Source: Pseudomonas sp. ML2-2023-3
GTDB lineage: Bacteria; Pseudomonadota; Gammaproteobacteria; Pseudomonadales; Pseudomonadaceae
Reading direction: 5' to 3'
DNA length: 64,000 nucleotides
Assembly (NCBI RefSeq): GCF_037055275.1
Contig: NZ_CP146343.1
Span: 3,258,501 to 3,322,500, forward strand
The position numbers were made by a program, and so were the translations under genes. The stretch's first letter is position 1. Every line of letters begins with the position of its first letter. Positions 20,406 to 29,680 of this stretch are shown in pieces. A model generated the notes under the pieces. That model was not told where the DNA came from. It ran no database searches and saw only the letters and a program-made list of their open reading frames with translations.

Positions 20406-20871
20406 GTAATCTCATCTCCTTTTGGTGACAGTAGGTCGAGTGTGCTGAGCCCAGCCGCTACCAGCAGATAACCATCATGCAGCTTTCGCAGACATGGACA
20501 AATCGCGGGCAAAAAGAAGCCCGCCGAAGCGGGCATGGGGCGCTAGTCCTTTAGCAGCCTCTATCCTGTGACCCACCATGTGAAAAATTTGTGAAGCATC
20601 TTCCCCTCCCGTCCTTTTCGGTCCTGCGGGTCGCAAAATACGACTTTTCCTACACCGCAATTGGCTGGGTTTTTTTTTACTCGGGGCGTTCGGTAAAACA
20701 CATGCGTGTACTTGAGCGGATCGCTGGCAGGAGCCCGCCAAGAAGCGACGTTGAAGTTTTAATGATGGACTAAAAATAACGTAACTCTGCGCCGCACGAT
20801 AATGTGAGCCCTTCATCATAAAGTTGAGCCCTTTATAATGAAGGGGGGCTCAGAACGATTAACTCAGGTAC
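20406..20871. other. Gene-less interval with an imperfect tandem repeat
   Basis: No frame here looks like a protein. TGAGCCCTTCATCATAAAGT (20804-20823) is followed at once by TGAGCCCTTTATAATGAAGG (20824-20843), about three quarters identical; the outer parts can also pair. An orphan minus-strand terminator at 20511-20534 suggests a non-coding transcript. Confidence 0.6.
20511..20534 (-). terminator. Orphan minus-strand terminator
   Basis: GCCCGC-TTCG-GCGGGC then TTCTTTTT on the minus strand: a 6-bp GC stem with the very stable UUCG loop and a T-run. No protein gene lies between it and the terminator of the MvaT-like gene at 20872. Confidence 0.82.
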
Positions 20872-20895
20872 AAAAAAGCCCTGCCGGGGCAGGGC
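20872..20895 (-). terminator. Terminator of the MvaT/MvaU-like gene
   Basis: GCCCTGCC/GGCAGGGC stem followed on the minus strand by T6, starting about 20 bp after the stop codon. Confidence 0.93.
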
Positions 20896-20913
20896 GTGAT
20901 TTGCAGGGGGGCT

Positions 20914-21279
20914 TTATGCACGAAGCCAAGTATCTACCGTTGCTGCACCATACTCTTCTTTCCAGGCTTTCAAGCCGCGATGGTTGCCGCCTTTGGTTTC
21001 GATAAGTTCGCCGGTATGGGGGTTTTGGTAAACCTTGAGCACTCGGGCCTTGCGCTGTTTAGGGGCTGATGCGCCCTTTGAAGCAGAAGGGTTTGGGTCA
21101 AGGATGGCGATGATGTCCCGCAGGTTTTTGCCATAGGTTTTCATCAAGCCTTGAAGCTTTTCTTCGAACTCGATTTCCTTTTTAAGTCCGGCATCATTTT
21201 TCAAGGCTTCCAATTGGGCCAGCTGTTCTTGTAGCGCTTTTTCAGCAGCGCGAAACTCAGCAAGTCTAGACAAAGTCAT
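20914..21279 (-). CDS. H-NS-like xenogeneic silencer of the MvaT/MvaU family
   Basis: A 121-residue nucleoid protein that binds AT-rich DNA and silences foreign genes. Residues 1-60 form the coiled-coil oligomerisation region (SRLAEFRAAEKALQEQLAQ and KKEIEFEEKL); the C-terminal domain carries the family motif YQNPHTGELIETKGGNHRGL, whose GGN loop enters the minor groove. The ATG at 21279 matches the family length; the open frame runs further upstream but not in family-like sequence. It is a single gene with its own terminator. I cannot tell MvaT from MvaU or a further paralogue by eye. Confidence 0.93.
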   Translation of the reverse strand: MTLSRLAEFRAAEKALQEQLAQLEALKNDAGLKKEIEFEEKLQGLMKTYGKNLRDIIAILDPNPSASKGASAPKQRKARVLKVYQNPHTGELIETKGGNHRGLKAWKEEYGAATVDTWLRA

Positions 21280-21464
21280 TACTCCATTCGTAGGTTCGGT
21301 GCGATGAAACCGAAGCGAATTAATGATGTTTGGAATGCACAAGATTTGCAGGACGAACCCCCGAGATTTTGATCCCGGGGAACGCATCCACTGATGCAGA
21401 CAATTAAAAGTTCGTATTCGGACAAAAAAAATTGTAGTTGCTAATTCCTACGCTGCCAAGTGCT

Positions 21465-21505
21465 ATAAGCGTGCTGTTTGAAAAAGTTTCAAACAGCACG
21501 CTTAT
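21465..21505. repeat. Perfect 19-bp inverted repeat
   Basis: ATAAGCGTGCTGTTTGAAA (21465-21483), loop AAG, then its exact complement (21487-21505). It begins 4 bp after the stop of the EAL gene and probably ends that transcript, although no T-run follows on the minus strand; the right flank is TTATT on the plus strand. Confidence 0.85.
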
Positions 21506-21508
21506 TTA

Positions 21509-23056
21509 TTAAGTGGGGGTTAAGCGTGCCTGTAAAGCCTCGATGAACTCGGCAGGCGGCATGGGGCGCGCAAACAGGTAGCCTTGTAAAAAATCAACGC
21601 CTTGAGCGGCCAGGTACTCGCTTTGTTCTTCTGTTTCAATGCCTTCTGCGACAATCCCCAAGTCCAGCTTCGCACTCAACTCAATGATGCTGTCAAGGAT
21701 ATGTCTGGACAGGGCATCTACCCCAATCAAGGCGACAAAGCTCTGGTCAATCTTCAAGTAATCAACGTTGAACTCGCGCAAGTAACTCAGGCTTGAATGG
21801 CCGGTGCCAAAGTCATCAATGGCAATCATGACCCCCAGGGTGTGCAATTCACTGAACAGTTGATGGGCAGTGGGGGTGGGGACGATTAACTCGCGCTCGG
21901 TGAGCTCCAGGACAAGGTTGATGTGCCCCGGCGGGAAAGCGTCCAGAAAGCGTCGACAGTCTTCAACCAGCTCAAGGTTCTGGCAATGGTGGGCTGAAGT
22001 GTTGAAGGCTATATGGAAACCGGGCTCCATGTGGCTGGAGTGGGGGGCAAGCAGCTGTGATGTTTGCTCCATCAGCGAGCGCGTCATCGGCACAATCAAG
22101 CCCGAGTGTTCTGCAAAAGGGATAAACAGGTCCGGACGAACCAGCCCCTCTTTAGGGTGTTGCCAGCGCATTAATACTTCGGCCCCGGCCCATTGTTTGG
22201 TATCACCCCGTACGACGGGTTGGAAGTAAGGAATGAACTCGGCCGCCTCCAGGCCACGGCGCATTTCACTGGAGGGTGAAGACGAGCGTTTTTGAAGCCT
22301 GTTAACCGTCAAGGCTGAAACAATGCCCAGAAAGATCAATAAACCCAAAAGCCCCGGGTATTCAACAATCACATGCCTCCAGACTTCACCCTCGTTGAAA
22401 CCTGCGATAACACGGTAGGGGTACTCGGGTGAAGGCACTGCAGTTTGTGCCACAGGCAAATGGGGAGGCGGCGTATTGCGTACCTGGCCATAGCGGTCGA
22501 TCCAGGCATCGCCCACGACAATCAGTAAATAGGTTTTGTGATTGACCAGGCCCAGTACGTTGACCAGATGAAAGCCATACAAACTGATCAACACCCCGCG
22601 CTTGTCCTTGTTCTGGCGGTAAACCAGAACCGGGTCATTGGGCGTTACCATGGTGCCGGGCATCAGCCACAGCACACCGTTTGCATATTTCTCAGGGCTC
22701 ACCGCTTCTTTGTATTTGCCAAATAAAGACGTGCAGTAGATCTGGTTGTCCCACACCAGATTCACGGAGCGTACATAAGGACGTCTCGTGACTTGCTCGC
22801 GCAGGGCCAGTTCAACCTGGGCGCAATCGCGGCCCGCCTGCGGCAGGACAATGTCGGCGGCCAACTTGGCATTTTCCAGCATCAAGTCAAATTGTCGTAC
22901 GGCTTCCTGGGCGGTTTGAGTGGCCTCAAGTTTCAGTGAGCGGTTGGCCTGCCAAACTATAATCAAGACACCCAGCACGACAGGTAACAGTCCGCTGAGC
23001 ACAATCAACGCGTAACGGTCAGTCCATTTACGGCTCATTTTTGAGGTGAGTGGCAT
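21509..23056 (-). CDS. Cyclic-di-GMP phosphodiesterase with CSS-motif sensor and EAL domain
   Basis: A 515-residue inner membrane protein. A helix at residues 18-36 and another near 233-251 enclose a periplasmic domain with Cys78 and Cys108 (YCTSLFG), the redox-sensing pair of CSS-type PDEs; the usual CSS is CTS here. The cytoplasmic EAL domain has E293 in GAEVLMRW (EVL instead of EAL), DDFGTGHSSL, LKIDQSFV and AEGIETEEQ, so the metal and general-base residues are present and activity is likely. AGGA lies seven bases before the ATG. In E. coli such proteins respond to periplasmic disulfide state. Confidence 0.92.
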   Translation of the reverse strand: MPLTSKMSRKWTDRYALIVLSGLLPVVLGVLIIVWQANRSLKLEATQTAQEAVRQFDLMLENAKLAADIVLPQAGRDCAQVELALREQVTRRPYVRSVNLVWDNQIYCTSLFGKYKEAVSPEKYANGVLWLMPGTMVTPNDPVLVYRQNKDKRGVLISLYGFHLVNVLGLVNHKTYLLIVVGDAWIDRYGQVRNTPPPHLPVAQTAVPSPEYPYRVIAGFNEGEVWRHVIVEYPGLLGLLIFLGIVSALTVNRLQKRSSSPSSEMRRGLEAAEFIPYFQPVVRGDTKQWAGAEVLMRWQHPKEGLVRPDLFIPFAEHSGLIVPMTRSLMEQTSQLLAPHSSHMEPGFHIAFNTSAHHCQNLELVEDCRRFLDAFPPGHINLVLELTERELIVPTPTAHQLFSELHTLGVMIAIDDFGTGHSSLSYLREFNVDYLKIDQSFVALIGVDALSRHILDSIIELSAKLDLGIVAEGIETEEQSEYLAAQGVDFLQGYLFARPMPPAEFIEALQARLTPT

Positions 23057-23392
23057 TCAAAATCCTGCTAACACAGAGGTGGGGCTTGGGTGCACGCTAC
23101 AGAACAGTAAGAAAAGCGTAGCAGTGCATGCGGGCAATTTTACAATGGGTAGGACAAATAAGATTACGCCATGTAGAATCGGCTTACGCATACAAGAATA
23201 ACGACTTCTGAAAGCAGAAGCCCTACCGCGTAAGAGATGGATCGAAATGAAGCGATTCGGGTTCCAGTTGATCTACGGTGATTTCCTTGCGCGCAGTGTG
23301 CGCGGGATCTCCTGCGCGCCGCCAGCCAGCCTCAGCATTCTTAGCATATAACCCCTGTTAATTCTAAAAATGACCATGATGAGGCGCCTAAA
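23057..23392. other. Intergenic region upstream of hpd
   Basis: A 336-bp spacer between divergent genes; it must hold the promoters of hpd and of the EAL gene. A small CTTCTG/CAGAAG hairpin lies near 23207-23221. I see no clear PhhR-type operator and no RNA gene. Confidence 0.6.
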
Positions 23393-24469
23393 ATGGCTGA
23401 TCTATACGAAAACCCAATGGGCCTGATGGGCTTTGAGTTCATCGAATTCGCGTCCCCTGTACCCAATACCCTTGAACCTGTGTTTGAAATCATGGGTTTC
23501 ACCAAGGTGGCGACCCACCGTTCCAAAGATGTGCACCTGTATCGCCAGGGCGATATCAACCTGATCCTCAACAACGAGCCCAACAGTGTCGCGTCCTACT
23601 TCGCGGCCGAGCACGGTCCGTCGGTATGCGGGATGGCCTTTCGGGTGCGCAATGCACAGCAAGCCTATACCCGTGCACTTGAATTGGGGGCTCAGCCGGT
23701 ACATATCCCTACCGGCCCGATGGAACTGAACCTGCCTGCAATCAAAGGCATTGGTGGCGCTCCGTTGTACCTGATCGACCGCTATGGCGAAGGCAACTCG
23801 ATTTACGACATCGACTTTGTGTTCATCGAAGGCGTAGACCGTCATCCGGTCGGCGCTGGCCTGAAGATCATCGATCACCTGACCCATAACGTGTACCGCG
23901 GCCGCATGGCTTATTGGGCCAACTTCTACGAGAAGCTGTTCAACTTCCGCGAAATCCGTTATTTCGACATCAAGGGCGAATACACCGGCCTGACCTCCAA
24001 GGCCATGACCGCGCCAGATGGCATGATTCGCATCCCGTTGAACGAAGAGTCGTCCAAAGGTGCGGGTCAGATCGAAGAGTTCCTGATGCAGTTCAACGGT
24101 GAGGGCATTCAGCACGTTGCCTTCCTCAGTGATGACCTGATCAAGACCTGGGACGCGCTGAAGAAAATTGGCATGCGCTTCATGACTGCACCGCCAGAGA
24201 CCTACTACGAAATGCTTGAAGGCCGCCTGCCGAACCACGGTGAACCGGTTGAAGAGCTTCAATCACGGGGCATCTTGCTGGACGGTTCTTCGGAGTCGGG
24301 TGACAAGCGCCTGCTGCTGCAGATCTTCTCTGAAACCCTGATGGGGCCGGTGTTCTTCGAGTTCATCCAGCGCAAGGGCGATGACGGCTTTGGCGAAGGC
24401 AACTTCAAGGCACTGTTTGAGTCCATCGAACGCGACCAGGTGCGTCGTGGTGTGCTGACTGCAGACTGA
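23393..24469 (+). CDS. hpd: 4-hydroxyphenylpyruvate dioxygenase
   Basis: A 358-residue non-haem Fe(II) enzyme that turns 4-hydroxyphenylpyruvate into homogentisate in tyrosine breakdown and pyomelanin formation. It has two VOC halves. The ligands are His in [12 protein letters not shown] (second domain), His in [10 protein letters not shown] and Glu in [13 protein letters not shown] near residue 322. GAGG lies ahead of the ATG. It stands alone; the homogentisate pathway genes are not in this window. Confidence 0.97.
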   Translation: MADLYENPMGLMGFEFIEFASPVPNTLEPVFEIMGFTKVATHRSKDVHLYRQGDINLILNNEPNSVASYFAAEHGPSVCGMAFRVRNAQQAYTRALELGAQPVHIPTGPMELNLPAIKGIGGAPLYLIDRYGEGNSIYDIDFVFIEGVDRHPVGAGLKIIDHLTHNVYRGRMAYWANFYEKLFNFREIRYFDIKGEYTGLTSKAMTAPDGMIRIPLNEESSKGAGQIEEFLMQFNGEGIQHVAFLSDDLIKTWDALKKIGMRFMTAPPETYYEMLEGRLPNHGEPVEELQSRGILLDGSSESGDKRLLLQIFSETLMGPVFFEFIQRKGDDGFGEGNFKALFESIERDQVRRGVLTAD

Positions 24470-24479
24470 TACGCCTCAT

Positions 24480-24535
24480 GCCCGCTCCCACATGGCGCGT
24501 TCCTGTGGGAGCCGGGCTTGCCCGCGATAGCATCG
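24480..24535. repeat. REP palindrome pair
   Basis: CCCGCTCCCACA faces CTGTGGGAGCCGGGCTTGC between the convergent hpd and DUF1345 genes; it may also stop transcription. Confidence 0.88.
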
Positions 24536-24564
24536 CCAGCAAGCCTGCTGCTGCCATTCCCTCC

Positions 24565-25200
24565 CTAGAACAACCCCGCCGCAATATTGATCGTAAACCC
24601 AAGCACTGCCGTGTTGAACAAAAAGCCCAGTAATGAGTGAGCCAATACCGCTTTGCGCATTTCGCGGGTGGCGATGCTCACGTCGGCTGTCTGCACCGCA
24701 ACGTTGAGGGTGAACGAGAAATACAGAAAATCCCAGTAGTCCGGGTCCAGCAATCCCTCCGGGAAGCGCAGTGCCGGCTCCGGCCCTTCGTTGTTATAGA
24801 ACAGTCGCGCGTAATGCAGGCTGAAAATGACTCCGATCATCAACCACGAACCCACCACAGTCAGCCCGGTAAAACCGTAATGAATCAGGCGATCGGTGTC
24901 GCTGGTAATGGTGCCCGACAACTCAAGGGTGACGGCCGCCAGGCTGGCGATTGCAGCAATGCACACAGTAAAGAGCACCATGCTGGCATTTTCATCTTCG
25001 ACTTCAGCCGTGCTTTTGACGTCACAGGCCCTGGAGTGGATCACCAGCCATAACGTAAAGGCCAGATACAGCCATACAGCGCTGTTCCAGCCCAGCAGGA
25101 ATTTGGTGGTCACGGTAGCGGCAGGAGCAAAAATGCCAACGGCCAGCCCGACCAGAGTGGCGGCGGTCAAGCGGGGGTGGGTGCGTGCAAGGTGCGACAT
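24565..25200 (-). CDS. DUF1345 integral membrane protein
   Basis: A 211-residue membrane protein with about five or six hydrophobic segments. The acidic segment [10 protein letters not shown] and the C-terminal [20 protein letters not shown] stretch match DUF1345. The latter recalls the channel-like signature of potassium-channel pore neighbours, but no selectivity filter is present. AGGGA before the ATG at 25200 fixes the start. Function unknown. Confidence 0.85.
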   Translation of the reverse strand: MSHLARTHPRLTAATLVGLAVGIFAPAATVTTKFLLGWNSAVWLYLAFTLWLVIHSRACDVKSTAEVEDENASMVLFTVCIAAIASLAAVTLELSGTITSDTDRLIHYGFTGLTVVGSWLMIGVIFSLHYARLFYNNEGPEPALRFPEGLLDPDYWDFLYFSFTLNVAVQTADVSIATREMRKAVLAHSLLGFLFNTAVLGFTINIAAGLF

Positions 25201-25252
25201 AAACAATCCCTGTTACTGAGTTTACAAGCACCTTAGCACGCACTGCCGGGGG

Positions 25253-28200
25253 TTAACCCTGGCGAGGTTTGCTTCTTGCCAGCTTCATCACCACCACGAA
25301 GAACACCGGTACAAACACCACGGCCAGAGTTGCGACGATCATGCCGCCGATCACCCCTGTGCCGATGGCCTGCTGACTCGCGGAACTGGCGCCGGTGGCG
25401 AGTGCCAATGGCACCACCCCAAGGATGAACGCCAGTGACGTCATCACAATCGGGCGCAGCCGCAAGCGGGCTGCTTGCACGGTAGCGTCCACCAGGTCAT
25501 GCCCCTCGTCGTACAGAGTCTTGGCAAATTCGATGATCAAAATGGCGTTCTTTGCCGACAGCCCGATAATGGTGATCAGGCCCACTTTGAAGAACACGTC
25601 GTTGGGCATTCCGCGCAACGTGACCGCCAGCACCGCACCCAGTACGCCCAATGGCACGACCAGCAGGACAGCGGTCGGGATCGACCAGCTTTCGTACAGT
25701 GCAGCCAGGCACAGGAAAACGATCAGCAGCGACAAGGCCAGCAGGATCGGTGCTTGAGCCCCGGACACCTGTTCTTGCAACGATAACCCTGTCCATTCCA
25801 GGCCCAGGCCTGCCGGGAGCTGGCTGACCAGGCGCTCAATTTCAGCCATCGCCTCGCCGGTGCTGTGCCCTGGGGCCGATTCGCCGGAAATGCTGATCGC
25901 CGGGTAACCGTTATAACGCGTCAGCTGGGACGGGCCCTGTATCCAGCGGGCTTCGACAAAGGCCGAAAGCGGCACCATCTTGCCCTGGTCGTTACGCACA
26001 TTCATTTTCAGCAGGTCTTCGACCTGGCTGCGCTGATCACCTTCAGCCTGAACCACTACCCGTTGCATGCGGCCCTGATTCGGGAAGTCGTTGACATAGG
26101 CCGAGCCCACCGCCGTTGACAACACGGCGCCGATGTCGGCAAAGGAAATGCCCAGCGCATTGGCGCGTTTACGATCGACCTCAAGCTGCACCTGCGGGCT
26201 TTCTGCCAGTGCTTCTTCACGCACATTGGCCAGCACAGGGCTTTTGGCTGCCAGTTCCAGCAACTCACTGCGGGCTTGCATCAGCCTGTCATAGCCAACA
26301 CCGCCACGGTCTTGCAAGCGGAACTCAAAACCGCTGGAGGTCCCTAGGCCACTGACCGGAGGTGGAAGGATGGCAAAGGCCACCGCGTCCTTGAGCTCGC
26401 TGAAAGCGCCGTTCGCCCGGTCAGCGATTGCCGATGCAGAATCCTGGGCGCCACGTACCGACCAGTCCTTGAGGGTGGTAAAGGCCAGCGCTGCGTTCTG
26501 GCCGCTACCCGAGAAGCTGAAACCCAGGATCATCGTGGTGTTACCCACCCCGGGCTCGCTGGCGTTGTGTGCCTCGATCTGCTCGGCCACCTTGATCGTG
26601 CGGCTCTGGCTGGCGCCTGGCGGCAGTTGAATGTCAGTGATGGTGTAGCCCTGGTCCTCGACAGGCAAGAAGGAGGAGGGCAGGCGTGCAAAGCACACCA
26701 CCAGAATCACCAGCAAGGCACCGTAGACCAGCAGGTAGCGTGTGCTGCGCTTGATCAGATGCACCACCCAGTGTTCGTAACCTTGTGACAGGCGCTCGAA
26801 CTTCCTGTTGAACCAGCCAAAGAAACCGCCCTTGGCGTGATGCTCTCCCTTGGCGATCGGCTTGAGCAAGGTTGCACACAGGGCCGGGGTCAGGGACAGG
26901 GCCAAAAATGCCGAGAACAGAATCGAAGTCGCCATCGACAGCGAGAACTGCTGGTAAATCACCCCGACGGATCCAGGCATGAACGCCATTGGAATAAACA
27001 CGGCCACCAGCACCAGGGTGATGCCCACAATCGCGCCGCTGATCTGGGTCATCGCCTTGCGGGTCGCTTCTCGCGGCGAAAGCCCTTCGCTGACCATGAT
27101 CCGCTCGACGTTCTCGACCACCACAATGGCGTCGTCCACCAGAATCCCGATGGCCAGCACCATGCCGAACATGGTCAGCACGTTGATTGAAAAGCCCAGC
27201 GCCAGCATCGTGGCGAACGTTCCCATCAGTGCCACTGGCACCACCAGGGTCGGGATCAGCGTATAGCGAATGTTCTGCAGGAACAGGTACATCACGGCAA
27301 ATACCAGCACCATAGCCTCGACCAGGGTGTAGATAACCTTGGTGATCGAGACTTTGACAAACGGCGTGGTGTCATACGGGATGGTGTATTCCACACCGGC
27401 CGGGAAGTAGCGGCTCAGATCGTCCATCTTGGCGCGAATCAGGTTGCCCGTATTCAGGGCGTTGGCCTCCGGTGCCAGTTTCACGCTGAAAGCGCTGGCT
27501 GACTTGCCGTTCAGCCGGGTGCCGTACTGGTACTCCTGGCTGCCGATTTCGACCCGGGCCACATCGCTGATGCGTACCGTGGAGCCGTCCGGGTTGGCGC
27601 GCAGCACAATATCGCCAAACTCTTGCGGGGTTGATAGCTGGCCCTTGACCAGTACCGTTGCGGTGATTTCCTGGGTGGAGCGCCCCGGCAGATCGCCGAT
27701 GCTGCCCGCGGAAACCTGTGCGTTTTGACTGGCAATCGCCTGGTTGACGTCGGCCGGGGTCAGGTTGAAGCCGATCAATTTTTGCGGATCGATCCAGATG
27801 CGCATGGCACGTTCGGCACCATACAGCTGGGCCTTGCCGACGCCGTCGATGCGCTTGACTTCGTTCATCACGTTGCGCGCAAGGTAATCGCTGAGGGCAA
27901 CCTCATCCAGCGCGCTGGTGCTGTCGGCGGTCAGTGTCACCAGCATCAGGAAGCCCGAGGAGATTTTCTCGACCTGCAGGCCTTGCTGGATAACCGCCTG
28001 GGGCAGGCGCGACTCCACCGCTTTAAGACGGTTCTGTACATCGACCTGCGCCATCTCCGGATCGGTGCCGGGTTTGAATGTGGCGGTGATGCTGGCACTG
28101 CCCAGGCTGCTCTGGGATTCGAAATACAGCAAGCCATCGGTGCCGTTGAGCTCCTGCTCAATCAGGCTGACAACGCTTTCGTCCAGGGTTTGGGCCGAGG

Positions 28201-28360
28201 CGCCGGGGTAAATGGCGTAAACCTCGACTTGGGGCGGCGCCACGTCGGGATATTTGGCTACTGGCAACTGCGGGATGGCCAAAGCCCCCGCCAGCAGAAT
28301 GAACAACGCAACGACCCAGGCAAAGACCGGGCGGTCGATAAAAAACTGCGGCATGCTCAC
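25253..28360 (-). CDS. RND efflux permease (HAE-1/AcrB-MexB type)
   Basis: A 1035-residue proton-driven inner membrane pump with the usual 12 helices and two large periplasmic loops. Intact proton-relay residues are seen: the Asp pair in GILVDDAIVVVENVE (about residues 407-408) and the Lys in GLSAKNAIL near 940. It overlaps the adaptor gene by 4 bases. No outer-membrane factor is encoded nearby, so a TolC/OprM-type channel from elsewhere is needed. I could not match it to MexB, MexD, MexF or MexY with confidence, so substrates are unknown. Confidence 0.95.
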   Translation of the reverse strand: MSMPQFFIDRPVFAWVVALFILLAGALAIPQLPVAKYPDVAPPQVEVYAIYPGASAQTLDESVVSLIEQELNGTDGLLYFESQSSLGSASITATFKPGTDPEMAQVDVQNRLKAVESRLPQAVIQQGLQVEKISSGFLMLVTLTADSTSALDEVALSDYLARNVMNEVKRIDGVGKAQLYGAERAMRIWIDPQKLIGFNLTPADVNQAIASQNAQVSAGSIGDLPGRSTQEITATVLVKGQLSTPQEFGDIVLRANPDGSTVRISDVARVEIGSQEYQYGTRLNGKSASAFSVKLAPEANALNTGNLIRAKMDDLSRYFPAGVEYTIPYDTTPFVKVSITKVIYTLVEAMVLVFAVMYLFLQNIRYTLIPTLVVPVALMGTFATMLALGFSINVLTMFGMVLAIGILVDDAIVVVENVERIMVSEGLSPREATRKAMTQISGAIVGITLVLVAVFIPMAFMPGSVGVIYQQFSLSMATSILFSAFLALSLTPALCATLLKPIAKGEHHAKGGFFGWFNRKFERLSQGYEHWVVHLIKRSTRYLLVYGALLVILVVCFARLPSSFLPVEDQGYTITDIQLPPGASQSRTIKVAEQIEAHNASEPGVGNTTMILGFSFSGSGQNAALAFTTLKDWSVRGAQDSASAIADRANGAFSELKDAVAFAILPPPVSGLGTSSGFEFRLQDRGGVGYDRLMQARSELLELAAKSPVLANVREEALAESPQVQLEVDRKRANALGISFADIGAVLSTAVGSAYVNDFPNQGRMQRVVVQAEGDQRSQVEDLLKMNVRNDQGKMVPLSAFVEARWIQGPSQLTRYNGYPAISISGESAPGHSTGEAMAEIERLVSQLPAGLGLEWTGLSLQEQVSGAQAPILLALSLLIVFLCLAALYESWSIPTAVLLVVPLGVLGAVLAVTLRGMPNDVFFKVGLITIIGLSAKNAILIIEFAKTLYDEGHDLVDATVQAARLRLRPIVMTSLAFILGVVPLALATGASSASQQAIGTGVIGGMIVATLAVVFVPVFFVVVMKLARSKPRQG

Positions 28361-29553
28361 CGATCCGTGGAGTGTGCGAGAGGGAGTGTGGGGTCATCGA
28401 TTTGTACCTGCTCACCCGGGCGGGCGTGCTGCAGGCCTTCAGTGACGATGCGGTCACCGGCCTTCAGGCCGGAGGTCACGGCCCAGCGATCATTTTGCGC
28501 ACTGCCCAGTTGAACCGCCTGCAGGTGCACGCGGTTATCGGCATCGACCAGCAGCACCTGGGCGATCCCTGCGCTGTCACGCATGATTGCCCGCTGCGGC
28601 ACGCTGATGCCTTCCTTTTTGAACGCCTGCTCCAGTCGAACCCGCACAAAACTGCCTGGCAAGAGATCGTAGTCAGGGTTCGGGAACTCGCTGCGCAGAA
28701 TGATTTGTCCGGTGCTCGGGTCAACCGTCACATCGGTGAACAGCAGTTTACCCGGCAACGGATAAAGGCTGCCGTTGTCCCGAATCAATGTGGCCTTTGC
28801 CTGTTGCTTGCCGACTTGCTGCAGCTCCCCGGCGCGGAATGCTTCGCGCAGGTTGTCCAGATCGCGGGTGGACTGCGTCAGGTCGACATGAATCGGATTG
28901 AGTTGCTGGATACGGGCCAGCGGCGTGACTTCACCCTGGCCGACCAGAGCGCCTTCCGTGACCAGTGCACGGCCAATGCGCCCCGAGATGGGTGCTGTAA
29001 CGGTGGCATAACCCAGGTTCAGCCTGGCGCGCTGAAGCGCAGCCTGATTGGCGGCCACATCGGCATTGGCCTGCTGTGCCGCAGCGCGCGCATTGTCATG
29101 GTCCTGACGGCTGATCGCGTTGATTGCTATCAGCTCGCCATAGCGCTGGTCCTGCAGTTTTGCCTGCAAGGCAACAGCCTGGGACTTGCTCAAGGCGGCT
29201 TGCGCACTGTCCAGGTCAGCCTTGAAGGGCGCCGGATCAATCAGAAACAGGACATCACCCTGTTTCACCTCGCTGCCTTCGGTGAACACGCGCTTGAGCA
29301 CGACACCGGCAACCCGGGCACTGACTTGCGCCACGCGGGGAGCAACCACCCGGCCGCTCAGCTCGTTGCTGACGGACAAGGGGGCGGTGGCGATGACTTC
29401 GGTGCGTACCTTGGTCAAGGGAGGTTTGGTCTCAGCGACCGGGCTTTTATCGCAGGCGCTGAGGGTCAGGGCCAGCGCCGTAAGGAATAGCGGGGCGAAG
29501 AGCTTTTTCAACGATCGTGCCTTCTTAAATAAGCGGGATGTTTCTGTAGGCAT
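28357..29553 (-). CDS. RND efflux periplasmic adaptor (MFP), lipoprotein
   Basis: A 398-residue membrane fusion protein. A signal peptide ends in the lipobox LSAC near residue 34 (LFLTALALTLSAC), so it is anchored by lipid. A barrel-sandwich half (ARVAGVVLKRVFTEGSEV), an alpha-helical hairpin and the matching lipoyl half (TVTAPISGRIGRALV) follow. The start at 29553 gives the most typical signal peptide; an alternative lies 18 bases upstream. It precedes the permease and is divergent from a two-component pair 127 bp away. Confidence 0.93.
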   Translation of the reverse strand: MPTETSRLFKKARSLKKLFAPLFLTALALTLSACDKSPVAETKPPLTKVRTEVIATAPLSVSNELSGRVVAPRVAQVSARVAGVVLKRVFTEGSEVKQGDVLFLIDPAPFKADLDSAQAALSKSQAVALQAKLQDQRYGELIAINAISRQDHDNARAAAQQANADVAANQAALQRARLNLGYATVTAPISGRIGRALVTEGALVGQGEVTPLARIQQLNPIHVDLTQSTRDLDNLREAFRAGELQQVGKQQAKATLIRDNGSLYPLPGKLLFTDVTVDPSTGQIILRSEFPNPDYDLLPGSFVRVRLEQAFKKEGISVPQRAIMRDSAGIAQVLLVDADNRVHLQAVQLGSAQNDRWAVTSGLKAGDRIVTEGLQHARPGEQVQIDDPTLPLAHSTDR

Positions 29554-29578
29554 GCTAAGCGCAGCACGCAAGAGGCGT

Positions 29579-29615
29579 TGTGAAGCAATGTAGGGGGTAT
29601 GTGAAAAAGTGTGAA
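29579..29615. promoter_or_regulatory. Phased TGTGAA repeats between efflux and regulator genes
   Basis: TGTGAA occurs at 29579, 29600 and 29610, that is 21 and 10 bases apart, or two and one helical turns. Phased direct repeats are typical of OmpR-family response regulator sites. They lie between the divergent adaptor and response regulator genes. Function is inferred. Confidence 0.5.
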
Positions 29616-29680
29616 GGTTCTGCTCCTATCCTTGTAAGGTTGTATATCCTTCGGGTTTTCCCCGGTTGTAAGCATTGATT

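Noticed and set aside
20475..20819. Possible small minus-strand protein of 114 residues
   Set aside because: It runs through the orphan terminator at 20511-20534, has no ribosome site and no familiar sequence; a non-coding RNA is more likely.
24565..25200. Potassium channel for the DUF1345 protein
   Set aside because: The DYWDFLYFS segment recalls pore-helix sequence, but no TVGYG-type filter is present.
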